Of a stretch of 64,000 nucleotides of DNA, positions 16,284 through 24,446 are shown piece after piece. The number at the start of each line of letters is the position of its first letter. Position 1 is the stretch's first letter. The DNA is from Porticoccus sp963974675 (GTDB lineage: Bacteria > Pseudomonadota > Gammaproteobacteria > Pseudomonadales > Porticoccaceae). The position numbers and the translations under genes were made by a program. The stretch covers positions 21,080-85,079 of the forward strand of contig CAXBDQ010000011.1 in NCBI GenBank assembly GCA_963974675.1. Reading direction: 5' to 3'. Below the pieces are notes generated by a model, which made no database searches, was not told the DNA's origin, and was given only the letters and a program-made list of their open reading frames with translations.

Positions 16284-16919
16284 ATGAAAAAAATTATATT
16301 AATCACTCTAGTACTGATGTTGATGGGCTGTGAAACCGCCTACTATAACGCTTGGGAGAAGATGGGTGTTCATAAGCGCGATCTTCTTGTCGATCGAATT
16401 GAAGATACTCAAGAGTCTCAGGAGGACACCCAAGAACAATTTAAAGATGCTTTAGAGCAGTATCGCGCGGTAGTAAATTTTAATGGCGGTGATCTGGAAA
16501 AACTTTATAACAAACTTAATAGCGAGTATGAAGACAGCAAACAGGCAGCAGAGGCAATAGCGGTAAATATCAGTCGTGTCGAGGATGTTGCCGATGATCT
16601 ATTTGGCGAGTGGGAAGATGAACTGGCACTTATTAAAAATAAAAGTCTTCGTCAAGATAGCGCCCGTAAGCTTCATGATACCCGGTTTAAATATCAACAA
16701 ATGATCAAATCAATGCGCAAAGCAGAAAAGACTGTGCACCCTGTACTGGAAACGTTACGGGACCAAGTTCTTTACCTAAAACATAATCTTAATGCCCGAG
16801 CAATTTCTGCTTTAAAAGGCGAATTGAATACGATTAACTCAGACGTCAATCAACTGATTATAAATATGCAAAAATCCATTGATGAAGCGAACCTGTTTAT
16901 TGATCGAATCAAAAACTAG
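16284..16919 (+). CDS. DUF2959-family lipoprotein
   Basis: A 211-residue protein with a lipoprotein signal (MKKIILITLVLMLMGC, lipid-anchored Cys16). The mature part is almost wholly charged helix, with heptad-like spacing and the ETAYYNAWEKMGVHKRDLLVDRI opening typical of DUF2959 proteins. The function of this family is not established. The sequence suggests an envelope-anchored coiled-coil protein facing the periplasm. cysK follows after 29 nt and might be co-transcribed. Base composition is more AT-rich than the replication genes to the left. Confidence 0.82.
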   Translation: MKKIILITLVLMLMGCETAYYNAWEKMGVHKRDLLVDRIEDTQESQEDTQEQFKDALEQYRAVVNFNGGDLEKLYNKLNSEYEDSKQAAEAIAVNISRVEDVADDLFGEWEDELALIKNKSLRQDSARKLHDTRFKYQQMIKSMRKAEKTVHPVLETLRDQVLYLKHNLNARAISALKGELNTINSDVNQLIINMQKSIDEANLFIDRIKN

Positions 16920-16948
16920 GCAGCTTAAAATAATTAAAAGGTTAGAAC

Positions 16949-17860
16949 ATGAAATACAACAATATTTTGGAAACCATTGGCGATACCCCCCATGTTCGTT
17001 TAAATAAACTGTTTGGGGCGGATATAGACGTATGGATGAAGGTGGAGCGCTTTAACCCTGGTTCGAGCATTAAAGATCGCATTGGTTTAGCCATGATCGA
17101 AGATGCGGAATCTCAGGGTCTTATTAATAAAGATACTGTCATCATCGAACCTACCTCCGGCAATACGGGTATTGGTTTAGCCATGGTTTGTGCGGTTAAA
17201 GGTTATCGCTTAATACTAACGATGCCAGAGTCCATGTCCGTGGAGCGTCGCCGCAATCTAAAAGCCTTGGGAGCAGAATTAGTTTTAACACCGAAAGAGT
17301 TAGGGATGGGCGGTTGTATCGAAAAAGCTAATCAACTATTAGCTGAAAACAATAATGCGTGGATGCCACAACAATTTAATAATCCGGTGAATGTTCAGGT
17401 ACACCGTGAAACCACAGCCATGGAAATATTGGCAGATTTTCCCGAGGGAATAGATTATCTCATCACCGGCGTAGGAACTGGCGGACATATTACAGGCTGT
17501 GCCGAAGTGCTCAAGGAAAAATTCCCAAACATTAAAGTGCTGGCGGTAGAGCCAACCAAATCCCCCGTTATTAGTGGCGGAGAAAAAGGTCTACACAGAC
17601 TCCAAGGCATCGGTGCAGGCTTTATTCCTAGCGTTTTAAATACCGAAATTCTTGATGGTACAGTATTGGTAACGGATGAAGACTCGTTTGAAATGACGCG
17701 GCGCTGTGCGAAGGAGGAAGGTATTTTCGTGGGAATATCATCAGGTGCCAGCCTTGCTGCAGTACAGCAAAAATTAGATGAGATTCCAGCCGGCAGTACC
17801 GTGCTCGTGTTTAGTTACGATACTGGTGAGCGGTATCTATCAATTGAAGACTTGTTTTAA
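16949..17860 (+). CDS. cysK: Cysteine synthase A (O-acetylserine sulfhydrylase)
   Basis: A 303-residue PLP enzyme of fold type II. The PLP lysine is in NPGSSIKDRIG (Lys42). The substrate loop TSGNTG is at 69-74, and a phosphate-binding GTGGH motif lies near 175. It makes cysteine from O-acetylserine and sulfide in the cytoplasm. The opening NNILETIGDTPHVRLNKLF and the 300-residue length favour CysK over CysM or a cystathionine synthase, though paralogues with other sulfur donors are possible. A good AAAAGGTT-type ribosome site precedes the ATG. Confidence 0.88.
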   Translation: MKYNNILETIGDTPHVRLNKLFGADIDVWMKVERFNPGSSIKDRIGLAMIEDAESQGLINKDTVIIEPTSGNTGIGLAMVCAVKGYRLILTMPESMSVERRRNLKALGAELVLTPKELGMGGCIEKANQLLAENNNAWMPQQFNNPVNVQVHRETTAMEILADFPEGIDYLITGVGTGGHITGCAEVLKEKFPNIKVLAVEPTKSPVISGGEKGLHRLQGIGAGFIPSVLNTEILDGTVLVTDEDSFEMTRRCAKEEGIFVGISSGASLAAVQQKLDEIPAGSTVLVFSYDTGERYLSIEDLF

Positions 17861-17959
17861 TTTTAGAGACTGAATTAAAATTAATCGTCTTAAAATTTAA
17901 AAAATTATTCAGAATAAATAAACTATAAATTTTAATTATTTTATTTTTAGGAATAATAA

Positions 17960-18868
17960 ATGAAGACTATAAGAAAAAGTTTATTATTTTTTACGACCAT
18001 AATGGCGAGTGTTTGTGTTTTCGCAGATCATCATTGGGCTGATGTGAAACATCAAACCATAGAGGTCAAAAAAAATATTTTTGCCATGGTGGCAGAGGGT
18101 GGAAATATAGCCGTTTTTATTGGTGAAGATGGAACATTTTTAATTGATGATCAATTTGCCCCCCTGACAGAAAAAATCCTTAAAGAAATAAAAGAAGTGG
18201 GTGGAGAGACGCCAAAATTTTTGGTAAATACACACTGGCATTTTGACCACACGGGTGGCAACGAAAATTTGGGTAAAGCTGGAACGCTGATAGTTGCACA
18301 TGACAACGTGAGAAAACGTCTTTCGACTGATAATACGATAAAGGCATTTAACAAAGAAATACCCGCATCACCAAAACAGGCATTGCCGGTCGTCACTTTT
18401 AGTACGGATACCAGTTTTCATATCAATAATGAAACCATACGCGCATTTCATGTCCATCATGCCCATACCGATGGAGATAGTGTTGTTCATTTTCAAAATG
18501 CTAACGTTATCCATGCCGGTGATATTTGGTTCAACGGCTTCTATCCTTTTATTGATGTTGAACATGGGGGGAGTTTAGAGGGTGTCATTACAGCAGCCAC
18601 AACAATAATAACTATGGCCAACGAGGAAACAGTCATTATTCCCGGTCATGGACCCATGGGTACACGGGCTCAATTGGTGGAATACCGGGATATGCTGGTT
18701 TTAGTGCTAGATACGCTCCGTATCTATAAGTCACAAGGAAAATCCGTTGAAGAGGTTATCAAGGCGAAGCCAACAAAAGAGCTTGATGCTATCTGGGGCG
18801 GTGGGTTTCTAAAATCAGATCAGTGGATAAGGATAATTTATAATGGCCTGGAGATGCCTGAACAATGA
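17960..18868 (+). CDS. Secreted metallo-beta-lactamase-fold hydrolase
   Basis: A 302-residue protein with a signal peptide (about residues 1-22, ending VCVFA). The metal-binding motif HWHFDH lies at residues 92-97. Further metal ligands are HAGDIWF and IPGHGP, completing a binuclear site. It is exported to the periplasm. Related proteins include SoxH-like and quinoprotein-associated hydrolases; nothing here shows beta-lactam hydrolysis. Its stop overlaps the start of the next gene (ATGA), so the two are coupled. The 99 bp before it are very AT-rich. Confidence 0.82.
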   Translation: MKTIRKSLLFFTTIMASVCVFADHHWADVKHQTIEVKKNIFAMVAEGGNIAVFIGEDGTFLIDDQFAPLTEKILKEIKEVGGETPKFLVNTHWHFDHTGGNENLGKAGTLIVAHDNVRKRLSTDNTIKAFNKEIPASPKQALPVVTFSTDTSFHINNETIRAFHVHHAHTDGDSVVHFQNANVIHAGDIWFNGFYPFIDVEHGGSLEGVITAATTIITMANEETVIIPGHGPMGTRAQLVEYRDMLVLVLDTLRIYKSQGKSVEEVIKAKPTKELDAIWGGGFLKSDQWIRIIYNGLEMPEQ

Positions 18869-19458
18869 TCGAGTTTCGTGAAGCAAAAAGAGAAGATTGC
18901 CGAACAATAGCAGAGCTATACAGTATTTCATCCGAAGGTGTGGCGAACTACATCTGGACCAAACTTGCCATGCCGGGTGAGAAAATACTCGATGTCGGAG
19001 AGCGTCGCTATGAAAGAGAAGACGCTGTTTTAAGTTATACAAACTGCACAATAGTCGAAGTTGATGGTGTTATTGCCGGTATGATGATGGCTTTTCCCAT
19101 AGTGTCTGGTGAAAGGGCAACAGCTGAAGAGGTAGATGACGACCCGGTTCTTGCACCCTATAGTCGACTGGAAGAAGAGAATAGCTACTATATTTGTGGT
19201 GTCGCATTATATCCAGAATATCGCAACAGGGGTCTTGGCCATCAATTTATGGCACTGGCAAAACAGCAGGCTATATTGAAGGGATTAAGTAAGTTAAGTT
19301 TGGTCGTTTTTGAAAATAATAAAAATGCGACGGGTATATATAAAAATCTTGGTTATAAAGAAATTAAACGTGAAAAAATAATTGAACATCCGATGATAAA
19401 CCACACCGGAGATGCCATATTGATGGTGAAAAATCTTTATAATTCTGTAGATGAATAA
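18865..19458 (+). CDS. GNAT-family N-acetyltransferase
   Basis: A 197-residue protein of the GCN5-related fold. It opens IEFREAKREDCRTIAELYS, and the acetyl-CoA motif A region reads GVALYPEYRNRGLGHQFMALAKQQA, followed by LVVFENNKNATGIYKNLGYK. The substrate is unknown. It overlaps the metallo-hydrolase stop by 4 nt, suggesting a joint role or at least joint expression. The last third is distinctly AT-rich. It could be a small-molecule or protein acetyltransferase. Confidence 0.85.
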   Translation: MIEFREAKREDCRTIAELYSISSEGVANYIWTKLAMPGEKILDVGERRYEREDAVLSYTNCTIVEVDGVIAGMMMAFPIVSGERATAEEVDDDPVLAPYSRLEEENSYYICGVALYPEYRNRGLGHQFMALAKQQAILKGLSKLSLVVFENNKNATGIYKNLGYKEIKREKIIEHPMINHTGDAILMVKNLYNSVDE

Positions 19459-20001
19459 AATATAACCAATAATATTAATGAAAATTATTATCCCCATCGT
19501 TTTATAAAATAATTGTATTTATTATGGTTGCACCAATATTTAAGCTACGAATCTATTTTAATTTTTCTAATAAAATAATTATGTAACAAGATTCCATTTT
19601 TAGTGGTTTGAGTAATGGCACTAACGACAGGCATTTTTTCTGAATGTTTAAAGAGAGAACTACAAAAACAATGACGGCATCCATTATTATTGGTGGGCAT
19701 TGTCAGTGTGGTCTACTGGCATATGATGGAATATGCGGGTAATGGTGACCTGAGGCTATACATTTCATGCTAGGTAATATCAGCCGGCCATTAAACATTT
19801 TCTCGCAGCCATTGTAACGTGCTGAGAATGCTTTCGCAGAGAAGGCTCGTATAAACACCGTATAGGACAACGATATAGCCTTTTATTTTATAATTGTTTG
19901 TCGCTATCATCCGCATAAAAATTATTAAGTAGCACTATCGCTAGGCTAGATACTATAGTGTTTACTAATGATAGATAAAGTTTAAACAAGGGAGTTACCC
20001 T
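19459..20001. other. AT-rich gene-poor gap with two tiny overlapping frames, possibly gene debris
   Basis: More than 500 bp lack a convincing gene. Two very short frames overlap by ATGA: 19615-19674 (19 codons) and 19671-19742 (23 codons). The second reads SIIIGGHCQCGLLAYDG, which loosely recalls the N-terminus of GFA-type zinc proteins (GxCxCG). This may be eroded coding DNA or chance. The right end (about 19920-20001) should contain the promoter of the glutaredoxin gene; GGGAGTTA precedes its ATG. Confidence 0.4.
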
Positions 20002-20247
20002 ATGAAACGTTTTACGATTTTTGGCCATGATGCGTGCGGTTTCTGCCGTCAGGCAAAAGCAGTGCTGGAATCAAAAAATTTAGAATTCCGTTATGTAAAT
20101 ATACATGAGGAAGGAATAAGCCCTGCAGATTTGGCTGAAACTGTAGGTAAACCCGTTAACACCGTACCTCAAATTTTCCATGGTAAAGATTATGTGGGTG
20201 GTTATCAGGAGCTGATGCAGTATTTGGAACAAGAGGAAATTTGTTAG
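20002..20247 (+). CDS. Glutaredoxin (GrxA-like)
   Basis: An 81-residue dithiol glutaredoxin. The active site is CGFC at residues 12-15 instead of the common CPYC, and the glutathione-binding motif TVPQIF is followed by GGYQEL. It uses glutathione to reduce disulfides, for example in ribonucleotide reductase. Length fits the short GrxA class. GGGAGTTACCCT precedes the ATG. It stands alone, with a separate small unit downstream. Confidence 0.9.
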   Translation: MKRFTIFGHDACGFCRQAKAVLESKNLEFRYVNIHEEGISPADLAETVGKPVNTVPQIFHGKDYVGGYQELMQYLEQEEIC

Positions 20248-20281
20248 TAACACACCAGCTTTATTAAAGTCAGAGGGACTA

Positions 20282-20311
20282 TTGTGTTTGCGACGAGGCT
20301 TCACGTATAGT
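20282..20311 (+). promoter_or_regulatory. Possible sigma-70 promoter for the small unit at 20338-20482
   Basis: TTGTGT (20282-20287) and TATAGT (20306-20311) are separated by 18 bp. The -10 element is good and the -35 is only fair. Transcription would begin near 20318, just before a ribosome site and a 29-codon frame. Confidence 0.4.
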
Positions 20312-20337
20312 AAGCGTAGATTTTTTTAAGGAAGCAC

Positions 20338-20427
20338 GTGAACAATCATTTTTTTGCCATGTTAGTAATCGTCGCCAAGTACAAATATGTATTGCGCTGG
20401 GCACGATGGTTTGCGGCAGAAAAATAG
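20338..20427 (+). CDS. Possible small hydrophobic-basic peptide (29 aa), unknown
   Basis: A GTG-started frame of 29 codons, preceded by AAGGA (20328-20332) at good spacing and followed 22 nt later by a clear terminator. The peptide begins MNNHFFAMLVIVAKYKY and continues with an Arg/Trp-rich segment (RWARWF). It could be an amphipathic or membrane-seeking peptide. I know no family for it. The compact promoter-RBS-frame-terminator layout is the main support; translation is not shown. Alternatives are a leader peptide or a non-coding small RNA. An internal ATG (20359) gives a 22-residue version. Confidence 0.42.
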   Translation: MNNHFFAMLVIVAKYKYVLRWARWFAAEK

Positions 20428-20449
20428 TAAAAAATACAAAAAATTTTTC

Positions 20450-20482
20450 AAGGCTGCAGACATTTCATCTGCGGCCTTTTTT
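20450..20482 (+). terminator. Rho-independent terminator ahead of the DMT transporter gene
   Basis: AAGGCTGCAGA pairs with TCTGCGGCCTT (one mismatch) around loop CATTTCA and runs into T6 (20477-20482). It lies 200 bp after glutaredoxin and 49 bp before the DMT gene, so it fits best as the end of the small unit just upstream. Confidence 0.85.
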
Positions 20483-20530
20483 GTTTTGGCGGCAGAAAAA
20501 GTCTCAGCTATTTCTATTGAGGAGAGCGCA

Positions 20531-21441
20531 ATGGCCGTTAGGCTGACCTACTTGTTGGTCATTATAATTTGGACAACAACCCCTCTAGCAATAAAGTTAG
20601 GAGGAGAGACATTGGCACCTATGGCAAGTCTTAGTTTGCGTATGGCTATCGCATTTTTGGTGGGAAGTGCTATTTGTACCGTGGGTGGTATTGCCGGTTT
20701 AAATATCAAAAAAAACGGGATGATATATTTTGCAGGATCAATTGGTATTTTCCCCAATATGGCGCTGGTCTATTTTGCAGCCGAATATATTTCATCAGGA
20801 TTAATTTCTTTGATGTTTGGCCTAACACCCTTTTTCATGGCAATGTTAACTAAGCCTATTATGGGGGAACACACATTAGAACCAAGAAAATTGATCGCAA
20901 TAGCGTTGGCTGGCTCGGGGCTATTGTTTATATTTTATGACGATACCCTCATGGCAGATAAAGCATATATAGGACTACTGTTAATGCTGGCTTCAAATAT
21001 TATATTTTCGACAAGTGTTTTATGGGTTAAAAAATTAAATAAAATATTAAAAGTCCCCCCCATTGAGCAAACGTTGGGCGGCATGGCATTTTCATTACCT
21101 GGCTTGTTGTTTACGTGGTTCTATATTATTGGTTATCAACCACTTGTTTTCAGTGCTGTCTCCATGTTTTCGTTAATATATTTAGCGTTGTTTGCTTCGT
21201 TGGTAGGGTTTGCTGCCTATTACCATATTTTAAATAATATGGAGGTTGATGTGGTTGCTTTAATACCATTAATAACGCCGGTGTTAGCAATGTCATTGGG
21301 CGTTTTTTTTTTGCAGGTGAAATCATTACAATGTCTATGTACTTGGGGACAATTTTTATTCTTATAGCATTGGCTATTCATCAGGGAGTAGGGCCAAAAT
21401 TGTGGCAATCTTTATTAAGATTAAATAGAACTCGTGGATAA
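20531..21441 (+). pseudogene. DMT-superfamily (EamA) exporter, frameshifted at a T10 tract
   Basis: A roughly 303-residue ten-helix exporter is readable only with a frameshift. From ATG 20531 (GAGGAG upstream) the frame encodes two EamA repeats to about residue 258, SLGVFF. It then leaves frame at a run of ten T (21303-21312) and ends at 21367 with an unrelated tail. In the neighbouring frame the expected ending continues AGEIITMSMYLGTIFILIALA to a stop at 21441. One extra T would restore the gene. It may be a true lesion, a slippage-expressed or phase-variable gene, or a sequencing error. The ATG at 20387 further upstream lies before the terminator and is not the start. Confidence 0.8.
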
Positions 21442-21477
21442 TAAAAAAGGACTAGTTTGATTAGCCCTTTTTTATTA
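21439..21477. terminator. Bidirectional terminator between the DMT gene and the FKBP gene
   Basis: TAATAAAAAAGGACTA (21439-21454) pairs with TAGCCCTTTTTTATTA (21462-21477) with one mismatch. A/T-rich arms give a T-run on either strand. It separates two convergent genes. Confidence 0.8.
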
Positions 21478-21487
21478 TCAAATTATT

Positions 21488-21964
21488 TTATTCATTGATA
21501 TCTAGCAGTTCGACATCAAAAATTAATGTGGATCCAGGACCAATTATCCCCATGCTACGGCTGCCATAGGCTAAATTTCCGGGAATAAAAAAACGGGTTT
21601 TTTCACCCACAACCATCAGTTGTAGGCCTTCAGTCCAACCGGGAATGACCTGATGCAGCCCAAATTCAATGGGTGCCCCACGGTCCATGGAGCTGTCAAA
21701 TATTGTGCCGTCGATTAATGTGCCATGGTAATGCACTTTCACATGATCGCTAGGACTTGGGTGTTTAGAACCTGTCCCTTTATTTAATACTTGATACTGC
21801 AATCCAGACGCTGTGACTTGTACGCCGTCTTTTGACTGATTTTCTTCCAAGAACTCAGCACCTTTTTGAATATTTTCTGTGGCAGTTTTTTTATTGGATA
21901 AGGTCCTTTGCACAACAAATACAACCGATACAATAGCAACAACAATGATAATAATTTTTAACAT
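21488..21964 (-). CDS. FKBP-type peptidyl-prolyl cis-trans isomerase, membrane-anchored
   Basis: A 158-residue protein with one N-terminal hydrophobic segment (MLKIIIIVVAIVSVVFVV, no lipobox), a short linker and a complete FKBP domain. Conserved pieces are VKVHYHGTLIDGTIFDSS, FGLHQVIPGWTEGLQLM and FFIPGNLAYGSR, including the core aromatic residues. It probably assists folding at the periplasmic face. ATG 21964 is preferred over the TTG four codons upstream because the longer form adds only MRLP. It resembles the catalytic half of Mip/FkpA without the dimerisation helix. Confidence 0.85.
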   Translation of the reverse strand: MLKIIIIVVAIVSVVFVVQRTLSNKKTATENIQKGAEFLEENQSKDGVQVTASGLQYQVLNKGTGSKHPSPSDHVKVHYHGTLIDGTIFDSSMDRGAPIEFGLHQVIPGWTEGLQLMVVGEKTRFFIPGNLAYGSRSMGIIGPGSTLIFDVELLDINE

Positions 21965-22079
21965 AGGGAGTCTCAACGAAAGTGATAATGATAAGTTCTA
22001 ATTTTTATTTGGATTATAAAGAATTGGACTGGTTGATTAATCAACGTAATAAAATCTAAGGTTATTCTAATCACTGTAC

Positions 22080-22484
22080 TCATTCGGTGCCAGTGGAGAC
22101 TTCTCCCCCGACATAAAGCCAGCGGCCTGATGTACGTTGAAAAACAGAAATTTCATGCATTATCTGAACATTTGGATTATCAGGTTCATAAAAGAACGCA
22201 TTAAATTCTACGGTAGCTTTATCACCGTTTTGGTTGCTAGAGAGAACTTCCAGTTTTACCCATTCCACCGTTTTTTGAGAAAGATCCTTCGCATTTAATC
22301 CAGCAGAGGTTGCTGAAAACCATGTCGCCAGTAAATAGTCACCATAGCCACCCAGGGCGTATGCAGAATAACGAGAACGCATAAGTTGTTCCGGAGTTTT
22401 GGCGTTTAATTCTCCAGTTAGAAAACGGCCGCAGCATTTGTCGAAGGGCTTTTTGCGATTACAGGTGCAGAGATCAGTCATCAT
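22080..22484 (-). CDS. YchJ-family SEC-C motif protein (UPF0225)
   Basis: A 134-residue protein with two cysteine pairs in LCTCNRKKPFDKCCGRFL at the N-terminus, then PEQLMRSRYSAYALGGYGDYLLATW, the standard YchJ core. The C-terminal part is an NTF2-like domain (FNAFFYEP). The cysteines likely hold zinc. The biological role is unknown. ATG 22484 begins close to the first motif; an in-frame ATG at 22514 would add ten residues and has no better ribosome site. A solitary minus-strand gene between FKBP and YciA. Confidence 0.85.
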   Translation of the reverse strand: MMTDLCTCNRKKPFDKCCGRFLTGELNAKTPEQLMRSRYSAYALGGYGDYLLATWFSATSAGLNAKDLSQKTVEWVKLEVLSSNQNGDKATVEFNAFFYEPDNPNVQIMHEISVFQRTSGRWLYVGGEVSTGTE

Positions 22485-22629
22485 GTTCTTATTAGTTGTT
22501 TTGCGGAATTCCATTTAAGATCAGTCTGTAGTCATTAAAAATTTAGGCTGCTTATCGGTCAGTACACGGAGTGCCGCGTGTTTTACGAATTGAGTAATCG
22601 GTCTAGCGTTATTTTTATCAAATAATATT

Positions 22630-23031
22630 TTATTCGTCTTTCTTCGGTACCGCTCTGGTTTTACCCTCGTCATCAATCGCTACAAATACAAATTCACCTT
22701 CTGTTACTTTTGCCGGCTCATTGGTGGATTCGATGTTGATCCAGACCTCCACGCTGATGGTCATGGAGCTTCTCCCTGTTTCTATTAGATCGCAGTAGCA
22801 GCTGACGATGGCACCGACAGGCACTGAGCGTAAAAAGGCCATCCCGCTGATAGCTACGGTGGCGACGCGGCCTTTGGCAATGCGATGTGCAAGGATGGAA
22901 CCACCAAGATCCATTTGTGACAGCATCCAACCACCAAAAATATCGCCATTGGCATTGGTATCTTTAGGCATAGCAATAGTTTGTAGGGTGAGGTCACCGT
23001 GAGGTTGTGGTGGGAGGTTGATGGCTGTCAT
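22630..23031 (-). CDS. yciA: Acyl-CoA thioesterase YciA
   Basis: A 133-residue hotdog-fold hydrolase. Typical features are LTLQTIAMPKDTNANGDIFGGWMLSQMDLGG, with the catalytic Asn-Asp region, and VATVAISGMAFLRSVPVGAIVSCYCDL. It cleaves short- to medium-chain acyl-CoA in the cytoplasm. Length fits. It ends the minus-strand group that includes the TRAP transporter, 44 nt downstream of dctM, and may be co-transcribed with it. Confidence 0.92.
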   Translation of the reverse strand: MTAINLPPQPHGDLTLQTIAMPKDTNANGDIFGGWMLSQMDLGGSILAHRIAKGRVATVAISGMAFLRSVPVGAIVSCYCDLIETGRSSMTISVEVWINIESTNEPAKVTEGEFVFVAIDDEGKTRAVPKKDE

Positions 23032-23075
23032 GGGGAATTTCTCACATTATTTTGGGCTGTTTTTTAGTTTGATGC

Positions 23076-24446
23076 TTAGAACATCACAGAGGGTAGCCAG
23101 GTGGCAAGCGATGGCCAGAATGCCAACATAAACATCAGCAAAACCTGAATACCTATAAAAGGTATGACTCCGCGGTAAATATCGCCTGTTTTGACACTCG
23201 GTGGTGCTACACCTCGAAGGTAAAACAGTGCAAAACCAAAGGGTGGCGTCAAAAAGGAGGTTTGTAGATTAATAGCAATCATGATGCCGAGCCAAATAGG
23301 GTCAAGTCCCATGGCCAATAGGATAGGCCCCACAATGGGAACGACTACAAAGGTAATTTCAATAAAGTCGAGAATAAATCCAAGTAGGAATATGACTACC
23401 ATAACCACAAGAGTCGCGCCGATGACTCCTCCAGGAAGGTCCTGAAATAATCCTTCTACGAGCTCTTCGCCACCAAAGCCTCGAAACACCAGAGAAAAGA
23501 CCGCAGCACCAATCAAAATCAAAAAAATCATGGCGGTTACTTCGGTGGTTGAGCGGGCGATATCTCTCAACCGTGCGATAGAAAGTTGTCCACGGGTAAT
23601 GGCCAGTAGGGTTGCGCCTAGAGCTCCAACCCCTGCCGCTTCGGTCGGTGTGGCTACACCACTTAAAATTGAACCCAGCACGGTGATAATTAAGACGACA
23701 GGAGGTAGCAGGCTTCTCAGCAGACGAAAAACACTAACACTGCGGTCATCATCTACATTGGCAACAGGAGCCATCTCTGGTTTGAGGCGGGAAACAATCA
23801 CTAAATAGCCGATATACATTGCCACCAATAGCAAGCCTGGAATAATAGCCCCCATAAATAAATCACCAATAGACATGGTTTTGGGGGTAAAGATGCCCAT
23901 AGAGAGTTGGGCTTGCTGGTAGGCGTTGGAGAGAATATCGCCTAACAATACTAGGGCAATGGAAGGAGGAATGATTTGCCCTAATGTGCCCGTGGCACAA
24001 ATAGAACCTGTAGCCAGTGAGGGTGAATAACCACGTTTTAGCATGCAGGGTAAGGACATTAACCCCATGGTGACCACGGTGGCTCCGACAATGCCGGTGC
24101 TGGCGGCCAATAACATACCGACTATAACCACTGAGATCCCGAGGCCACCTTTAAATTTTCCAAACAGCAGCGACATACTGTCGAGTAAATCTTCTGCCAG
24201 TTTCGATTTTTCCAACATGACACCCATTAATACGAACAAGGGCACGGCGATCAGTGTGGTGTTATCAATAGTCCCATAGAGTCGGTTGGGTAAAGCGTGG
24301 AGAAAGGCCATATCGAAATGGCCGGTCATATTTCCGATGAGAGCAAACCATAGCGCAGTACCCGCCAGGGAAAATGCTACGGGATAACCTGCCATTAACG
24401 TCAGGCAAACGACGGCAAACATGAGCAGGGGGATATATTCAATCAT
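23076..24446 (-). CDS. dctM: TRAP transporter large permease (DctM family)
   Basis: A 456-residue, very hydrophobic protein with about twelve membrane spans. It begins YIPLLMFAVVCLTLMAGYPVAFSLAGTAL and has GATVVTMGLMSLPCMLKRGYSPSLATGSICATGTLGQIIPPSIALVLLG, the DctM hallmark. It forms the sodium-coupled channel of a tripartite carboxylate-type importer. Its ATG overlaps the dctQ stop by one base (TAATG). No periplasmic DctP binding protein lies nearby, so the substrate cannot be judged. Slightly longer than the usual 425-430 residues. Confidence 0.93.
   Translation of the reverse strand: MIEYIPLLMFAVVCLTLMAGYPVAFSLAGTALWFALIGNMTGHFDMAFLHALPNRLYGTIDNTTLIAVPLFVLMGVMLEKSKLAEDLLDSMSLLFGKFKGGLGISVVIVGMLLAASTGIVGATVVTMGLMSLPCMLKRGYSPSLATGSICATGTLGQIIPPSIALVLLGDILSNAYQQAQLSMGIFTPKTMSIGDLFMGAIIPGLLLVAMYIGYLVIVSRLKPEMAPVANVDDDRSVSVFRLLRSLLPPVVLIITVLGSILSGVATPTEAAGVGALGATLLAITRGQLSIARLRDIARSTTEVTAMIFLILIGAAVFSLVFRGFGGEELVEGLFQDLPGGVIGATLVVMVVIFLLGFILDFIEITFVVVPIVGPILLAMGLDPIWLGIMIAINLQTSFLTPPFGFALFYLRGVAPPSVKTGDIYRGVIPFIGIQVLLMFMLAFWPSLATWLPSVMF

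Noticed and set aside
20387..20530. Upstream extension of the DMT exporter from ATG 20387
   Set aside because: The extra 48 residues are Lys-rich and unlike any exporter, run through a terminator hairpin, and the ATG at 20531 has a strong ribosome site.
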